A DNA stretch of 64,000 nucleotides from Granulosicoccus sp045110475 (GTDB lineage: Bacteria; Pseudomonadota; Gammaproteobacteria; Granulosicoccales; Granulosicoccaceae). The stretch covers positions 28,538 to 92,537 of the forward strand of contig JBGCGC010000035.1 of NCBI GenBank assembly GCA_045110475.1. The letters are read 5' to 3'. Below, piece after piece: positions 63,987-64,000 of this stretch; positions within the stretch are counted from its first letter, which is position 1; the number at the start of each line of letters is the position of its first letter. Both the position numbers and the translations under genes were made by a program. The notes beneath the pieces were generated by a model. That model was not told the DNA's origin, did no database searches, and saw only the letters and a list, made by a program, of their open reading frames with translations.

Positions 63987-64000
63987 GAGCCGCCCTTCGG

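Overview
This 64-kb window looks like a chromosomal stretch of a free-living, didermic gammaproteobacterium. The argS-priA pair, the three-gene pntAA/pntAB/pntB transhydrogenase, CheA/CheY/CheB chemosensory genes, PilY1/PilU pilus genes and lipoproteins with clear lipoboxes all fit that group. Base composition is close to balanced throughout. I cannot name the genus from the sequence. No rRNA, tRNA, CRISPR array, prophage or intact transposase gene was seen.

Layout. 1-8 kb: argS (cut by the left edge), priA, an AT-rich gap with DnaA-box-like sites, then pntB/pntAB/pntAA, all on the minus strand; PntAA carries an unusual C-terminal helix-hairpin-helix domain. 8.7-9.8 kb: hemH. 9.8-14.6 kb: a two-gene signalling operon made of a hybrid histidine kinase with two HPt domains and a REC-GGDEF-EAL regulator. 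14.9-21 kb: four co-directional genes encoding an envelope system: a calcium-repeat/peptidoglycan-binding lipoprotein, a HEAT-like membrane protein, a GAF-HlyD adaptor, and a PqqD-like/M50-protease/HlyD fusion. No ABC ATPase or outer-membrane channel accompanies them. This is the best candidate for an undescribed system.

21.3-29.8 kb: a chemosensory cluster (cheX-like, cheR, cheB, cheY, cheW, cheA, a second cheB, a lone receiver and a small coiled-coil protein) with no receptor or flagellar gene nearby. 30.1-38.7 kb: amino-sugar catabolism. A BadF-type sugar kinase, nagA and murQ form one operon, divergent from a sugar ABC importer (binding protein, two permeases, ATPase). 38.8-46.6 kb: a peptide ABC importer operon (dppA, an M24 peptidase, dppB, C, D and F) ending in a Gfo/Idh/MocA oxidoreductase. 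46.8-49.8 kb: a Crp/Fnr regulator, an AI-2E family membrane protein and an SMP-30 lactonase. 50-53 kb: gluconokinase, a 2-hydroxyacid dehydrogenase and 6-phosphogluconate dehydrogenase, which with the lactonase form a gluconate module; then an AEC carrier. 54-59 kb: pilY1-like and pilU-like genes separated by a ~197-bp palindromic MITE-like element. 59-63.8 kb: YhaN/YhaO-type SMC-like ATPase and nuclease. The window ends in a structured inverted repeat.

Several intergenic structures stand out: a long imperfect palindrome before the lipoprotein gene, a hairpin abutting the HEAT gene start, a 15-bp tandem repeat that encodes the MurQ tail, and a terminator-like hairpin between dppA and the rest of its operon.
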